DNA of 64,000 nucleotides. Source: Bedellia somnulentella. Lineage: Eukaryota; Arthropoda; Insecta; Lepidoptera; Bedelliidae. Each line of letters begins with the position of its first letter. The first letter of the stretch is position 1. The notes under the pieces are model-generated. The model had not been told where the DNA came from. It was given only the letters and a program-made list of their open reading frames with translations, and did not search any database. Made by a program: the position numbers and the translations under genes. The stretch spans positions 6,820,001-6,884,000 of the forward strand of contig OY755198.1 in NCBI GenBank assembly GCA_963576735.1. Reading direction: 5' to 3'. This document shows, piece by piece, positions 1-9,915 of the stretch.

Positions 1-1766
1 TCTGGAAAATGCTTGCGTAGGCAATGAAAGTCTTCTTTTTTTAATGTTTTAGCTAATTTCTCTAAGCTGGTTCCCAAAAACTTGAATGAATCGATAAATC
101 GCAACTGAATGTGATCTCCATCACCGATAGGTAAAAATTTTGTGAAAGAAATATAATTTTCCTTTGTTTTTGGAATTAATTTTATCGTCCCAGGAAGTTC
201 ACCAAGTTCCTTGATGAAAAGATGACAATCATATCCTGATAAGTTATGAAAAAATATTGGTATGAAATTAGGTGATTTATATTGCAAATTACAGTGAGCA
301 TGAGCCGCGCCGCGGTAGCGTAAGGAGATGTGGCAGTGATCTCTAACTTTATCATTCCATAGAAAATGGTTACAAATATGACAGCGCTTTGCCTTTTGAA
401 AATTTAGATTGTCTGATTCTGTGAAAATCATTGGTTTATTGGTATTTAACGAATCATGAATATTTTTACAATCAGTTTGTAGTGATTGAATAAACTTTGA
501 AACACACTTCCTACCTCTGTAAGAAACGTAGCGATTTTGGGTTTCATCAACTGAACAAATTATATTATACCCAAAAGCAATCGGTATATGATGATGCAGA
601 TCAGTTGTATTAGCAATATTAGGGTTGGGTTCACAACCATGCACTGGTTGTAACATTGTCTCAAAGTCTGCATAGATTACATAGGGTACATCTTGTTTCT
701 TATCATAATTTTTAAATTGAAGAAAAGAACCCTTTTCGGGTAAAAAATAGGCTGTCTCACCACAAACATGATTGATTAAGTCTTCTTGTAATTTGAAAAA
801 TGACAAACATGTATCACAAAAGAATAAATTTCCGTGATGCTTAGTGATTTGACTTCTCACAAGGCGGGGTAGATTTTTAATCAAACAGTAATGTGATTTA
901 TCCTCGTTTTCAACGAGCAATAAATTAATATGCTTAACTTTTTTATTCATTGATTCTGATCTGTATAATGGTCCTTCAATAAACTTGCCATCGCTCAAAC
1001 CATATACGTTGATAGTAATATTTGGATGATTTTTTTCAAAAATGGTGATATCTGCGAAACTTACAGGAAAATTCATGTTTTCAGTGTTGAATAAATCCTG
1101 AAAATGAGGGTAGGAAGACACCCGTTCGGGGTGGATCTTTGTTGGGTGTAAGGCTGCTGTGATGCACCACAGGAAGCAGTATTCGTCGTTATTTTGAATA
1201 TTTAAACAAGCTTTCTTGTTTTTTATAAATTGAGGCAAAGCTGTGTACTGGGACCCGCTGAGTGGTTGATATTTATTGATGTTAATCTCAAAATGTGAGT
1301 TGTTCAAAAAGGCCCAGCCCGAGTCCCTTTCCTGAAACTCTTCCATTTTTTTCATCAGTTTGGATTCTATTTCAGAGAAAGTTTTATGAAAATCATAATT
1401 TAAATGGAGAGAAATATTTTTGGTTGAAAAGGATTTCATCTCCTGATTATCATTGCTCATCATTAAGAATGTTGAAAAAAGTTCAAAGTTTACTTTGATA
1501 CTAGTATGCTTTTGTAGTGATTGATCTAAAAGTGATTTTATTTTATTCCTTATATTGATGAAAAATAAAGACGTTGAGTAAAGCTCTTTACCTTCTGGCA
1601 CAACAATTCTATAAGTAGCTATTCTATCCCGGAATGCGGACAAAATTTTTTGCACCCCATCCTCCACACCAATAACAATGTCATTTTTCTTATGGGAATT
1701 ACTCCGCAAATGACCAATCCACTTCCTCTTGTCAACAGTTACTCTACATACGGAACAAAATGGCAT
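1..1766 (-). CDS. Polinton/Maverick-type protein-primed DNA polymerase B, N-terminal part (runs off window)
   Basis: An open frame of about 588 codons runs from an ATG at 1766 to the window edge without a stop. Residues 4-25 form a Cys2-His2-like knuckle (C4, C7, H19, H25). Residues about 168-205 match the conserved block of Polinton polymerases (Cys-Phe-Leu-Trp followed by Ala-Ala-Leu-His-Pro). D367 lies in an Asp-Phe-Glu exonuclease motif, residues about 460-490 form an endonuclease VII-like His/Cys cluster ending Arg-Gly-Ala-Ala-His, and D513 sits in a Gly-Tyr-Asp motif; Phe-Ile-Asp-Ser-Phe follows near 552. In the family these precede the polymerase palm, which must lie left of the window. 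Known role: replication of large self-synthesising virus-like transposons. No capsid, integrase or ATPase gene is visible to the right, so the locus may be an isolated fragment. The frame looks undamaged. Confidence 0.85.
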   Translation of the reverse strand, partial: MPFCSVCRVTVDKRKWIGHLRSNSHKKNDIVIGVEDGVQKILSAFRDRIATYRIVVPEGKELYSTSLFFINIRNKIKSLLDQSLQKHTSIKVNFELFSTFLMMSNDNQEMKSFSTKNISLHLNYDFHKTFSEIESKLMKKMEEFQERDSGWAFLNNSHFEININKYQPLSGSQYTALPQFIKNKKACLNIQNNDEYCFLWCITAALHPTKIHPERVSSYPHFQDLFNTENMNFPVSFADITIFEKNHPNITINVYGLSDGKFIEGPLYRSESMNKKVKHINLLLVENEDKSHYCLIKNLPRLVRSQITKHHGNLFFCDTCLSFFKLQEDLINHVCGETAYFLPEKGSFLQFKNYDKKQDVPYVIYADFETMLQPVHGCEPNPNIANTTDLHHHIPIAFGYNIICSVDETQNRYVSYRGRKCVSKFIQSLQTDCKNIHDSLNTNKPMIFTESDNLNFQKAKRCHICNHFLWNDKVRDHCHISLRYRGAAHAHCNLQYKSPNFIPIFFHNLSGYDCHLFIKELGELPGTIKLIPKTKENYISFTKFLPIGDGDHIQLRFIDSFKFLGTSLEKLAKTLKKEDFHCLRKHFP

Positions 1767-2494
1767 TTTGCGATCTGTTGATTACCTAACTAGAAATTTG
1801 GGTACTTATATGGGTGTATGTTTTTACAATTAATAGGTACTATAAACCTACAAGCCACTGCACAACAAAAGCCTTCTCTCACCGAGTTGGATTAAAAGTG
1901 GTCTTGAGGTATCTAATTATGCACACAGGTCTCCCTACGCTAAATATTTGTCTAAAAATATGTTAATAAAATAATATAATTTAAAAAGCTGTCTAAGATC
2001 CGCTATCTGATAGGGTAAACGTGTCAGAGCGCGACTAGACTAACGTAGTGAAGGACGCTCTCAGGCTAGGTGAGATGACTACTTGTAAAAAGTGTATAGT
2101 AATAGATGGGATACGGAAAGTCCTACTTCCAGCAGTGGAATACTATAGACTAGAGAATACTTCAAAGCTTAGGGATAGAATGAGTGATAAAAAATATTAA
2201 CTACCTAGTAACTAACTCAGAATTTACCAATAAAATACACAGACTAATAAAAATTGGCTGTAGCTGTATTTACCTATACCTATGCCTATACATAACATAA
2301 CATATACTCACGGCTATAAATCCCAAGAGGGAGTAGCCAGAGCTAAGGAATTAGATATAATATACCTATACCAATACCAAAATTAATACCTAATACCACG
2401 TTTACCTGTAATTATACCAATACCAAAATAATATTTAATACCACATATAAGTACCCAATAGGAAAAAATACAAACAATGTATAGTAAAATTGCC
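1767..2494. other. AT-rich intergenic stretch with a family A end fragment
   Basis: No coding sequence seen. A short end of family A (hairpin with GGCTA/TAGCC arms, minus orientation) is at about 2296-2357, followed by simple ATACC-type repeats to about 2450. Confidence 0.6.
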
Positions 2495-3584
2495 TCAGTC
2501 AGCCTGTTTAATTTTAATTAAGTCGGGGTTATAAAATGATGGTACACAGTCCTCGAAGAGTGTGCCGGTCTCTTTCACGAAGCGATGCAACAGCTTCCAC
2601 TGCGGTGAGCCCTGTTCAAGGTAACAGTTTAGTCGGAGCAAAGCCTTTGTCCAGCGGGTGTCCTTGGGAGCGTCCTCAGCGTCGTGGCGTTCATAAACCT
2701 TCAGCTCCACATAGAATTCGCCGGATGTGCTGACGACCCGTCGCTGGTTACCGTTGGCCACACGATTCACGACAAATGATGGTAGAGTCTTCGACTGCAA
2801 CACACGATCGTTGTATTCGTTTTCGTTGCAGAGTCCGAACACATCCACAGTTTTGTTTTTTTTCTGGGACCTGAAAAAATAATAATAATATAATTATATA
2901 TTTACTCTGCTCGCTTAATACACACATTAAACATCACAGTCATTTTTGATTGTTAGTTAATTAAAATTTTATGATGACTTACTTATGTAAACAGAATATA
3001 AGTAAAAATGTAACACACCTAGCAGGCTGGTTGGAGATATCAATACCATACATTACAAATATTTATTTAAAACATAACATGCACACATACATACATATGC
3101 TCACGGCTATAAATCCATAGAAGGGGTAGCCAGAGCTAAGGAATTAGAAATTCCTCAACCACGTTTGAATTTTCAGTTGGGAAAAGATGATAAAATAAAG
3201 GTTTTTGGTGATGGGTCTCTAACCACATCGCCCAAAAATCCCTTAAACGTCCCAATTCCAAGAAGAAATGGGGTAGTGTTATTCTATGCCGACACTACAT
3301 AGCCAAACATAACTGTTTGAAATTAGCTAAACTTAAGAATCAATTCAAATATCTATGTTACTGATTGAGGTAAAATTTGCATGTTGACATACTTATTTCT
3401 CATTAAAATTTTAATAACCTACTCTAGTAAATAAATGATAATGTAGTGATCTTACTTGACGCTACTGCTTGAGGTACTTTCTGCTTTTGAGCTCGACTTC
3501 CTCTTTGCCGCTGCTGGCTTCTTCTTCGCTGCGGCGGCGGCGACGTCTTGCGCGACAACAAATGATTCGCACTCAGAATCAGAC
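2495..3584 (-). CDS. Unrecognised two-exon gene, probably nuclear protein (5' end not fixed)
   Basis: I do not recognise this protein. Exon 3456-3584 has a TTTTCAG acceptor and a GTAAG donor and joins in frame to terminal exon 2495-2870, which also follows a TTTTTCAG acceptor and ends in TGA. The upstream exon encodes an acidic start, an alanine run and Lys/Ser-rich sequence (AAAAAKKKPAAAKRK type) like a nuclear localisation or linker segment. The terminal exon encodes about 125 residues with mixed charge and conserved-looking hydrophobic spacing (LPSFVVNRV, then WKLLHRFVKETG). No zinc finger, transposase or reverse transcriptase motif is seen. The ATG may be in a very short exon at 3700-3705 (ATG-TTA then GTAAGT) below a CpG-rich block, but that needs a second acceptor six codons in. 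It could be a host gene or a domesticated element gene; the intron favours host. Confidence 0.55.
3079..3308 (-). repeat. Family A element
   Basis: Near full-length copy in minus orientation: the hairpin end and CATA-type tail lie on the left, then the GAATTAGAAATTCCTCAACC segment, the 'catcgcccaaaaatccc' block and the 'ggggtagtgttattctatgc' end on the right. Confidence 0.75.
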
Positions 3585-3699
3585 CTGAAAAGTGAATAAT
3601 ACAAGTATTGAAGTAGGTTCCCACGACTTGATGATGAAGTAATTAAATTTATGACAGGACATTAAATTACAAAATAAAAACTAACCAAAAAATACTTAC

Positions 3700-3890
3700 T
3701 AACATTTTACAAAGATAGAGCTTCGGCTGAGTGAGTTAAGGCAGGCGGCACTAGGCTGGCGGTGGGCGGCGGCGGTGGCGGCAGTGGCAAGGCACGGGTG
3801 TCTGCGGGGCGCGGCGTGGTGCGGGGAGGGGTATGGTAGCGACACACGGTTCAACAGGATGGTTGCTTGATTGAAGCGCGCAGGCAGAAA
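3700..3890 (-). promoter_or_regulatory. CpG- and GGC-rich block, possible promoter/5' exon of the 2495-3584 gene
   Basis: A sharply GC-rich island (GGCGGCGG runs) in AT-rich surroundings, immediately upstream of the unknown minus-strand gene and ending in a GTAAGT donor at 3699 on the minus strand. A similar GCC-rich block occurs at 26760-26800. The role is inferred from position only. Confidence 0.3.
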
Positions 3891-4319
3891 TGGATGTTAC
3901 GATTCCGTAAATTACTGTTTTATATAACAATGCAAACTGATGCGTGTGCAAAAAAGAAAATCACACTATATTGAACTTTATTGCTTTAGTTTCTGCTAGC
4001 GTTTATTCTTACCTAGTGGTGGGGAACAATAAAATTATATACGTGTCACCTCAGTTTATAATTTGGTAATTTAGTCAAACCAGTATAGAATTTACTCTTT
4101 TTAGAATGCTTAATGGATCACCCATGGCTGCTGTAGGTATCATTCATTCACATCTAAATTTTAAGCACGTAGAAAGTAAAAAAGAAACCCGCTGGTCCTA
4201 ACCACCTTTAAAATAACTATAAAAGATGATTAAATCTTCTTATTTGTCTACCCCTCTAGAGTAATGAAACGCGTGAGCTTATGTAATTACCTATGTGGTT
4301 ACATTGCTGTATAGTTATG
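3891..4319. other. Non-coding stretch
   Basis: No open frame of interest, splice pattern or repeat recognised. Confidence 0.5.
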
Positions 4320-4510
4320 ACAAATATATTTAATAGACACATAACATAACATAACATAAACGTTCACGCCGAAAATCCCCGAAGGGGTTGGCAGAGGTAC
4401 TAATACTTCTGAACATCACGTGACTTTGTCACCTGGTGTTCAGAGTACCAACGTTTTGCTCTCCACGTGAACCCAATGTAGGCGTACCTGTGAGCCCCTA
4501 TTCACCACTA
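4320..4510 (-). repeat. Family C SINE, 3' part
   Basis: A tail of CATAA repeats, then the conserved hairpin (GCC...CCCC-GAA-GGGG...GGC) and the 'acatcacgtgactttgtcac' body. The tRNA-related head is missing, so the copy is 5'-truncated. Confidence 0.8.
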
Positions 4511-4589
4511 CTACATTACTTTTGAAAAATTAAATGGTTGCAGATTTTTACTAACGAAATATTTAATTTTTGGCTGATTAAATATATAG

Positions 4590-4800
4590 ATTATTAGGAG
4601 GTTGCGGGTTCGATCCCCGCTGAGAGCATCATTTATGTGACGAGTGTAAATGATGTTTCTTAGTCTTGGGTGTTATTTATATGTGTATTGTATAATATTA
4701 AATATATCGTTGAGTTAGTATCCCATAATACAAGTCTTACTTAGTTTGGGACTAACTTGATCTGTGTATAATATGTCCGTATGTATTTATTTATTTAATA
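4590..4800 (+). repeat. Family D tRNA-derived SINE
   Basis: A B-box-like motif (GGGTTCGATCCCC) is followed by the SINE body and a TATTTATTTATTTA tail. A second copy in opposite orientation is at 24419-24905 and shares the body closely. Confidence 0.75.
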
Positions 4801-4974
4801 AGGAAACAAGCGTTTTACATGTAACTATGCATTTAAATATTTTTATAAGTATTTAATTCATTAGACTACACTATAAGTACTAACATTAAAATATACTATA
4901 ATGTTAGTACACATTTTAGTAATAACTCAATGAAATTAAAATTGTTTTAATTTTATTTATTTTTAGTTCCATAC

Positions 4975-4999
4975 TTTAAAAGACGCGGGCAACAGCTAG
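4975..4999 (+). mobile_element. Helitron 3' terminus (remnant)
   Basis: Sequence ending GACGCGGGCAACAGCTAG followed by T is the usual 3' end of short lepidopteran Helitrons. No matching 5' TC end was found nearby. Confidence 0.5.
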
Positions 5000-5145
5000 T
5001 CATAATAAAATACCTTACGTTCACGATTTTTGGGTCACACGGGTAAAGTTGATATCAATGTCGTCGCGTTGTCGGCGCCGTCGCCGTGAAATATCATACT
5101 TTTGTAACAAGAGTTTATGCCGCTGCGCCACCACGGCTTTACAAT

Positions 5146-5490
5146 TAGGGTTGCCACCTGTACTAGATTATATAGTATCGTACTTTATTGCGGTCAATTA
5201 TACAATATATTATAGAAATATAATGAAATACGAAAAAATACTATGTTTTCATTGTTAATTCCACTGATGTACTTTTTGTATCAACATCAGCTAAATTTTA
5301 ACGTAACCGTGTGCAATAAAGTGATATTATATGATTGTAATTTGTAAATGATGATTAAACTTGATAAATGAATGGATGTGTATTAATACTATTCTTCTCC
5401 CAAAATTTCCCGAAAGTATTATATTTTGGCATGGTTCTGAAAAAATACTATACACTTTAAAATATTTCTTAAAAAAAGGTGGCAACCCTA
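5146..5490. mobile_element. Non-autonomous hAT element (MITE), 345 bp
   Basis: Terminal inverted repeats TAGGGTTGCCACCT on both ends. Flanking 8-bp direct repeats (TTTACAAT at 5138-5145, TTCACAAT at 5491-5498; 7 of 8 match). An eight-base duplication with TAGGG-type ends is the hAT signature. No transposase inside. Confidence 0.85.
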
Positions 5491-5557
5491 TTCACAATTC
5501 ACATTAAAACTGCTGACGATAATTGTGTGTTGATGTGAATTTAATTATAATATTGAA

Positions 5558-5700
5558 TGCTTCGTTGGTCTAGTGGTTACGGTGGTAGACTAGCAAAATA
5601 GATGTCTCGGGTTCCCCACTACTTTCCAGATTTAATAAAAAGGAAAAATATTTTATGCTAATGAGTCTAGTCTGTGTATTCCTGACTGTGTATTTCTGTG
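5558..5700 (+). repeat. tRNA-derived SINE, head and part of body
   Basis: A-box-like TGGTCTAGTGGTTA followed about 45 bases on by a worn B-box (CTCGGGTTCCCC). This is SINE-like rather than a tRNA gene: no closing acceptor stem. Confidence 0.55.
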
Positions 5701-5910
5701 TCAGAAGGAGGGTCATGTTTTTGAGTATTATTATGTAGGTATATAGCCTAAATGGTTTTTAACTGTGAAGGTGATGTACTTATAAGATTTATCAGTCATC
5801 TTTTCTTAATCATAAGATTGTAATCTCTGCTCTGAGTAGATTTATACTTTTTGTGTTTAACGCATTCAAGATTTCTTGAGTACCCATTTACACATATACA
5901 TGCACATAGT

Positions 5911-5952
5911 CACACACACACACACACACACATACACGCGCGCGCACACACG
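5911..5952 (+). repeat. (CA)n / (CG)n microsatellite
   Basis: CA repeats run into a short CGCGCG stretch and back to CA. An alternating purine-pyrimidine tract of this kind can adopt Z-DNA. Confidence 0.9.
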
Positions 5953-6059
5953 CCTTCCACTACTGTACCCCTTATGAGTAGGTAGAGATGTTTAGAAACC
6001 TAATGTAATAGCGGGTGAGCCTATTGCCAATTTCAGCACATCAAAAACCTGAGAACAAC

Positions 6060-6170
6060 TACTTATCTATGATTAAACAAATATCTACCCCGGTCGGAGA
6101 CCGAACCCAGGACCTTCGACACAAAAGACAGAGTTACTAATCACTGTGCCACCCAACTCAATTTAATTAT
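6060..6170 (-). repeat. tRNA-derived SINE head, minus strand
   Basis: Read on the minus strand: an A-box-like region (AGTGGCACAGTGATT) and a B-box (GGGTTCGGTCTCC type). The neighbour at 6290-6385 has the same layout and the same 'acaaatatctaccccggc' junction. Confidence 0.6.
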
Positions 6171-6289
6171 TTGTATTCTTAAGACGTTGTATTTTTTTTT
6201 TAAATGTAGGGTCGTCAAGAATACTTATTTATAGGCATATATCACAAACAACATACTTAATTCACTCTTAACATCCAACACCGAAATCA

Positions 6290-6386
6290 ATCACTTATTG
6301 GTTATAAACAAATATCTACCCCGGCTGGGATTCCAACCTGGAATCCTTAACATCACAGCCAACACCATGACCAACTAGAGTCGTGT
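6290..6386 (-). repeat. tRNA-derived SINE head, minus strand
   Basis: Minus-strand B-box GGTTGGAATCCC and A-box TGGTCATGGTG. The copy is related to the one at 6060-6170. Confidence 0.6.
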
Positions 6387-6615
6387 TTGTAATAGACTGT
6401 GTGTGTGTGTGTTGTTCACCTACTGAAATTCCATAGCGATTGTGTACTAAATGTAGTGTGCATGTAATGCAGGTATCTAAAAAACTAAACCTCATAATCG
6501 TTTGGAAGTGTATGCAGTATATAATAAGACCAAAGCCGCGCCATGCTCTTTAAATCAAAAACGCATTGGGAAGTCTGTCCCATTCCACATTTGCACCATG
6601 TCGTCGTGTAACAAC

Positions 6616-6716
6616 GATTTATTGGGAAGGCTATCACACTCGAGTGAGCGACGACGCCGCGCGAAAGCGCGCGGTGGCGGAGCGAACGCAGAGTGGGATA
6701 GACTTCCCAATAAATC
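6616..6716. repeat. Inverted-repeat block at the left edge of the Harbinger-like region
   Basis: GATTTATTGGGAAG at the left is mirrored by CTTCCCAATAAATC at the right, with TATC-ACACTC / GAGTG-GGATA continuing inward and a GC-rich centre. It ends two bases from the stop codon of the MADF gene. It may be a small MITE or the subterminal part of the Harbinger element. Confidence 0.6.
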
Positions 6717-7340
6717 ACTACTCATTTGTCACTACGATGTTCGATAAATCCTCCAATGTAATAACATTTTCTCTTTCAATGTCAATTAATAAGTTTAATA
6801 CCTTTGATCGAAACAATAATTTTTGATATGTAGACAATTTTTTTATGTTTGGCATAATAGATTTAAAAAATGACAAGTCTTCATCATTTTCTTCGTCCTT
6901 TTTGTGTTGTATGGATTGTAATAATTGTATTTCAAAAGGAGTCGGCGACGACGCCTTTTTACGCTTTGATTGTTTTTGCGTTTCTCTGCTTGCTGTGTCA
7001 TTTTCATTTCCAGATGTACTGGTCTCAGGTATTAACACCTCACTAGTGTCAACTATTGGGTGTTGGGACAATTCAAGTGTACTTGTATGACCCGAAGAGT
7101 CGTCCTGAGAATTTTTCAAAGATTCTTGTCCTTCTACTCTTTTGTTAGAGTCCAGAAAAGTCATAATATTATAATAGCTGTACCCTTTTCCTTTTTTAGC
7201 ACCAGAACCAGACTTAAGTTTCTTGTTACTAGCTTTGACTTTCGTATAGCAATCTCTCGCGGTTTTCCATCGCGCTTGTATTTTTTTTTTCTGAAAAATG
7301 AAAAATACATACTTAAAAAATAATTTTGTATTTTTCACAG

Positions 7341-8258
7341 GTACTTAGTAAGTGGACATACTTTCGTGGATATGCACTTGGCGTACCATGCGGGACAATC
7401 TACCATTCGAAAAATTGTTAATGATGTCTGTCAAATAATATGGCAAAGACTGAAAGAAGAATGTATACCAGTATTTACACGTATGCGATGGGAAGACATA
7501 GCAGAAGGCTTTTTAAGCAACACAAATTTTCCTAACTGTTTAGGTGCTGTAGATGGAAAACATATACGGATTATAAGACCACCTCACAGCGGATCACTTT
7601 ACTACAATTACAAACATTACTATTCCATTGTCTTGCTTGCAATGTGTAACGCAAACTATGAATTCACCTACATAAATGTTGGAATACAAGGTAAAGAATC
7701 TGACTCTTCAGTTTTCACCAACAGCACTTTCTTTCAACAGATGCAGGATGAGCTATTAGATATTCCTCCTCCAAAATCATTGCCAGTGCTACAAAATAAT
7801 AAACCAACCAATACTGCAGCTACCACACTAGTGCCATACGTCATAGTTGGGGATGAAGCGTTTGGACTGTCTATACATCTTATGCGACCATATGCGCGGG
7901 CTATTGCAATGGATCATAGAAAGAAAATATTTAATATAGATTGTCAAGAGCTAGACGTTACATTGAATCAACCTTTGGAATAATGGCCAATAAGTTTCGA
8001 ATACTTCATCGTCCACTAAACGTTTCTAGAGAACATGCCATTTGTTTCATAAAAGCAATTTGTATAATGCATAATTTTGTACGAAAAAGAGACGGACTCG
8101 GTAATATCAGCGATGTTGTCATAACACCCCGCCATATCCGCGATATCACAAATGGATTCGGGCTAGTTCAAAGAAACTCGTATACAATACGAGATCAGTT
8201 CGCTGATTACTTTGCCACAAACGGTAAGGTATCGTGGCAAGATCGCTGTATTTATTGA
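7341..8258 (+). pseudogene. PIF/Harbinger (HARBI1-like) transposase, 5'-truncated with a one-base frameshift
   Basis: DDE nuclease of the Harbinger family. The frame opens after a TTTTTCACAG acceptor at 7340. First catalytic Asp is in Gly-Ala-Val-Asp-Gly-Lys-His near 7551, the second in Val-Gly-Asp-Glu-Ala-Phe-Gly near 7853. The frame then shifts near 7936, and the rest (RARRYIESTFGIM with the catalytic Glu, then LHRPL and IMHNFVR) reads on in another frame to TGA at 8258; a single missing base explains the switch. The N-terminal helix-turn-helix exon expected upstream is absent, because that space is the antisense MADF exon. The copy is therefore probably inactive. Confidence 0.85.
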
Positions 8259-8365
8259 TTATTTACTTAAGTTAAAAAAAAAATTGAAGAGGTCACAATA
8301 CAATAGTTAAATAACAATTAACATAAGTAAATGCAAAATGTTACAGACTATACAAACTGTGGGTA

Positions 8366-8505
8366 CTAAGGGTACAGACTATGTAACATATTACATGTTA
8401 TTTTAACATGTTTTATATCATTCAGTGTCCACATTATCTGAAACTTGTTATATAGCAATGTCGTATAACATGTTATGTTATATAGTCTGTACCCACCTTA
8501 ATAAA
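8366..8505. mobile_element. Small fold-back element (MITE)
   Basis: GGGTACAGACTATGTAACAT at the left is mirrored at the right by ATGTTATATAGTCTGTACCC, with further TAACATG pairing inward. About 135 bp, AT-rich, no coding. It lies in the intron of the MADF gene, 3' of the transposase. Confidence 0.7.
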
Positions 8506-9269
8506 TGAAAGAAGTAAATAATTATGTAGTAAATAAATTTATGAAGTCATAATAAAAAGTAAGAATTTACCTGTTGACTTTTTTTCTGCGTCACTGAAGT
8601 CCTCATAATTTTCGTATAATTCTTTACAAATCTCGAGCCATGCAGCTTGACGCGCATCCCTGTCTTTATACAAGTCGTTAGACAGATCCCATAAAGCGGG
8701 GCGACATTGCACTTCTAAAATAACACGTTCCGTATCAATATCACTCATGTTTATCAACTTGATTGTACAAGCACGGCGCGTGCTACACGGACACGGATAA
8801 CGCAGCGGCGCTCGCTCACTGATTTTCTAGAAACATCTCCGCTCGCGCGCTCCGTCGCACGGACACGCGAGTAGTGTTGCCGGATAATCGATTGTGTATC
8901 GATTATACAAATGAGGCCCAAATAATCTAATAATCGATGATACTATCGATTATATCGATACTATCGATTATTAGATTATAATCGAAGAACGATATGATCG
9001 ATTATGATCGATTTATCGATTACAATTGTAATGTAATCGATAATAATCGATATTATCGATTAATCGACTAATCGATTATAATCTAATAATCGATTATATC
9101 GTCATTAGATTATAATCGATAAGTCGATTAATCGATTCTAATTGTCAATTTTTCACACTGTGATAAAAATACAATATATATAAAATACAATACATAAACT
9201 TTATATAAAATATTATATAATATATAAATACAATCTTTACTATCGATTATTATGTAAAAACCTTTATTT

Positions 9270-9510
9270 TACCATACTTCATACTTCGGACGCCAGCCTT
9301 TTTGAGCACGCTCTCAATTTGGTCCAAGTGTGTTCTCCGTGGTCGTCCTCTACTAACATTACCATCCACACTAGCTAGAATAAAAGAGCATGTATGAAAA
9401 GATTGATGGATGTAAACGAAGCTAGAGAGGTTTGTCAGGATCGTGCGAAGTGGCGATCAATAGTCTCTGCCTACCCCAATGGGAACTAATGGCGTGAGTA
9501 TATGTATGTA
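9270..9510 (+). mobile_element. LINE family B insertion with 5' inversion
   Basis: The right part (from about 9378) encodes the C-terminal tail NKRACMKRLMDVNEAREVCQ... ending in the family hairpin and TATG repeats. The left part (about 9275-9377) is the preceding coding stretch (GRPRR-T...DQIES type) in reverse complement. The two halves abut at the expected point of the reading frame. This is the twin-priming pattern of target-primed reverse transcription. A family A fragment follows at 9515-9625. Confidence 0.8.
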
Positions 9511-9514
9511 TGTA

Positions 9515-9625
9515 TGTTTACCATCTTTTCCCCACTCAACCACCAAAAGTGGCTATGGAATTTATAATTCCTTGGCTCTGGCTACCCCTTCTAAGAAATT
9601 ATAGCTGTGAGTATATATATGTATC
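9515..9625 (+). repeat. Family A fragment
   Basis: The 3' half of family A, from 'ttttccccactcaac' to the worn hairpin end and ATATGTAT tail. Nested in the hAT element. Confidence 0.7.
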
Positions 9626-9915
9626 GATCAATCTACGAGAAAATCATTTATATTTTTATTTATTTTATTTTTATCACAGTGTGTAAAATTTACAATTATA
9701 ATCGATTAATCGACTAATCGATTATAATCTAACGACGATATAATCGATTATTAGATTATAATAGATTAGTCGATTAATCGATTATATCGTTCTTCGATTA
9801 TAATCTAATAATCGATAGTATCGATAGTATCGAAAATACTATCGATTATTAGATTATTTTGGGTGAGCATAATCGATTAATCTATAATCGATTATCCGGC
9901 AACACTACACGCGAG

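Larger units (their letters stand above)
6718..8748 (-). pseudogene. MADF (Myb/SANT-like) protein of a PIF/Harbinger element, two exons with one frame conflict
   Basis: Exon 1 (8571-8748) encodes the first half of a MADF domain (ERVILEVQCRPALWD, then DRDARQAAWLEICKEL) and ends at a CAG|GTAAA donor. Exon 2 (6718-7290) follows a TTTTTCAG acceptor and supplies the second half (RWKTARDCYTKVK, then Lys/Gly/Ser-rich), a long Ser/Thr/Gln linker and a C-terminal helix region (LLFRSKVLNLLIDIE). In Harbinger elements this DNA-binding partner carries the transposase to the nucleus and to element ends. The splice as written is out of frame by one base at a run of ten A residues opening exon 2; nine would restore it, so this is either a frameshift or a homopolymer sequencing error. 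The roughly 1.3 kb intron contains the transposase on the opposite strand. Confidence 0.7.
8872..9907. mobile_element. Non-autonomous hAT element with ATCGATTA-palindrome arms, 1,036 bp
   Basis: Ends TAGTGTTGCCGGATAATCGA in inverted orientation; flanked by a perfect 8-bp direct repeat CACGCGAG (8864-8871 and 9908-9915), the hAT signature. Roughly 250 bp at the left and 210 bp at the right are almost wholly overlapping ATCGAT/TAATCGATTA palindromes. The middle holds nested LINE B and family A pieces. It sits in a GC-rich block 3' of the Harbinger region, so it is younger than that sequence. Confidence 0.9.

Noticed and set aside
3751..3951. 66-codon Pro/Arg-rich open frame
   Set aside because: It is the translation of a CpG-rich repeat block; no start context or exon structure.
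8895..9150. ATCGAT array as a CRISPR-like or satellite array
   Set aside because: No regular spacer or unit length; it lies inside a hAT element with clean ends.
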